Positions 12,647 to 13,269 of a DNA stretch of 13,269 bases are shown piece after piece. The notes beneath the pieces are model-generated. The model saw only the letters and a program-made list of their open reading frames with translations. It had not been told where the DNA came from and did no database searches. This DNA is from Candidatus Desantisiibacteriota bacterium (GTDB taxonomy: Bacteria > JACRDZ01): NCBI GenBank assembly GCA_016209155.1, contig JACQWU010000262.1, positions 1 through 13,269 on the forward strand. The letters run 5' to 3'. Every line of letters starts with the position of its first letter. Positions within the stretch are counted from its first letter, which is position 1. Position numbers and translations under genes: made by a program.

Positions 12647-13269
12647 AGAATCCTTTTTAAGAAATTAAGATGATTTTTATACGGAGGGTAACGAAGTTTA
12701 AGGTCGAACGCAAAACCCTTTTTCAAAATACTTCTTTTGTGCGAAAACGTATCGAAGCTTGCTTTGCCGTGATAACATCCGATTCCGCTTTCTCCAACGC
12801 CGCCAAAAGGCATGGTTACAGTAGGTTGATGAAGAATCACATCGTTTATGCACCCGCCGCCGGATGAGGTCTCACTGAGCACCAACTTTTGTTTCTTTTT
12901 GTCTCTTGAAAAAAAATATAATGCCAGAGGTTTTGGCCTCTCATTTACTATCTTAATCGCATCCCGGAGATTATCATACTCAATAACCGGAAGTATCGGG
13001 CCGAATATCTCTTCCTGCATGATGGCAGAGTGCGGAGATACTTCATCAATTACTGTTGGGGATATATAGAGGCTTTCAGGTTCTGTTTGTCCGCCGACTA
13101 TTATTCTTCCATGATTAAGAAGCCTGTGTAATCGGTCAAAATGCGTCTTATTAATAATCCGTCCATAGTCAGGGCTTTTTGAAGGGTCGCCGCCGAAAAA
13201 TAAATCAATATACTTTTTTATATATTCAATGAGCTTCTGCCTGACTTCTTTATGCACAAGAAGATAATC
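12643..13269 (-). CDS. Aldehyde dehydrogenase, ALDH3 type, C-terminal part
   Basis: About 208 C-terminal residues of a roughly 460-residue enzyme; the frame runs off the right edge at DYLLVHKEVRQKL, just after the expected catalytic-cysteine loop (GQ.C.APDYLLV), so that residue is outside the window. The catalytic-domain remainder and tail match the ALDH3/fatty-aldehyde dehydrogenase branch: SPDYGRIINKTHFDRLHRLL, YISPTVIDEV, MQEEIFGPILPVIEY, ERPKPLALYFFSRDK, FGGVGESGIGCYHGK, SFDTFSHKRS and the late LRYPPY. It oxidises aldehydes to acids with NAD(P)+. The apparent Met near 13257 is only an alternative codon inside the gene. The stop overlaps the convergent NYN gene. Confidence 0.93.
   Translation of the reverse strand, partial: DYLLVHKEVRQKLIEYIKKYIDLFFGGDPSKSPDYGRIINKTHFDRLHRLLNHGRIIVGGQTEPESLYISPTVIDEVSPHSAIMQEEIFGPILPVIEYDNLRDAIKIVNERPKPLALYFFSRDKKKQKLVLSETSSGGGCINDVILHQPTVTMPFGGVGESGIGCYHGKASFDTFSHKRSILKKGFAFDLKLRYPPYKNHLNFLKRIL

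Noticed and set aside
12670-13069. Plus-strand frames opposite the aldehyde dehydrogenase
   Set aside because: The minus strand carries continuous ALDH3 homology; the plus frames are shadows.

Overview
The window is A+T-rich chromosomal DNA from a Gram-negative bacterium. Three things suggest this: a MetX/MetW methionine pathway, a PEP-CTERM (exosortase-sorted) secreted protein, and several proteins with Sec or lipoprotein signals. Palindromes carrying GTAG feet and clustered GGACGA words recall sulfate-reducing Desulfobacterota or similar lineages, but that placement is from memory and unproven.

Layout. (1) 1-3.7 kb is a plus-strand sulfur amino-acid block: cysK with a replaced 5' end, metX and metW in overlapping translation-coupled order, then cysE after a 324-bp gap full of palindromes. 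MetX and MetW look intact. cysE has lost its catalytic segment and carries a one-base frameshift. cysK is joined head-to-head at its N-terminus to an unrelated minus-strand reading frame. (2) 3.7-8.4 kb is an accessory patchwork with every gene on the minus strand: a secreted TIMP/NTR-like protein, a broken ankyrin gene, a small lipoprotein, a C-terminal choice-of-anchor fragment, a VapBC-type toxin-antitoxin pair with a near-consensus promoter, and an intact ankyrin gene. The cysE tail and the ankyrin 3' half occur twice (3531-5813 and 7801-8214). They are contiguous in the right copy, and in the left copy they are split by 1,869 bp flanked by a 12-bp direct repeat. (3) 8.4-9.9 kb holds a divergent promoter pair, a GEVED/PEP-CTERM secreted protein and a region of less clear, probably decayed sequence ending in palindromic repeats. 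(4) 9.9-13.3 kb holds an adenine deaminase with an apparent export signal (minus), a NYN ribonuclease fused to an OST-HTH/LOTUS domain (plus), and the C-terminal part of an ALDH3-type aldehyde dehydrogenase (minus, running off the right edge).

How they fit together. cysK-metX-metW-cysE is a recognisable sulfur-assimilation cluster in which the serine acetyltransferase step, and perhaps the cysteine synthase step, appears damaged here. The patchwork to its right is best read as insertion and duplication next to cysE, with the toxin-antitoxin pair as possible cargo. I found no transposase, integrase, CRISPR array, rRNA or tRNA, and no clearly new defence system. The most unusual items are the duplication with its internal empty site, the exported adenine deaminase and the GTAG-footed palindromes.
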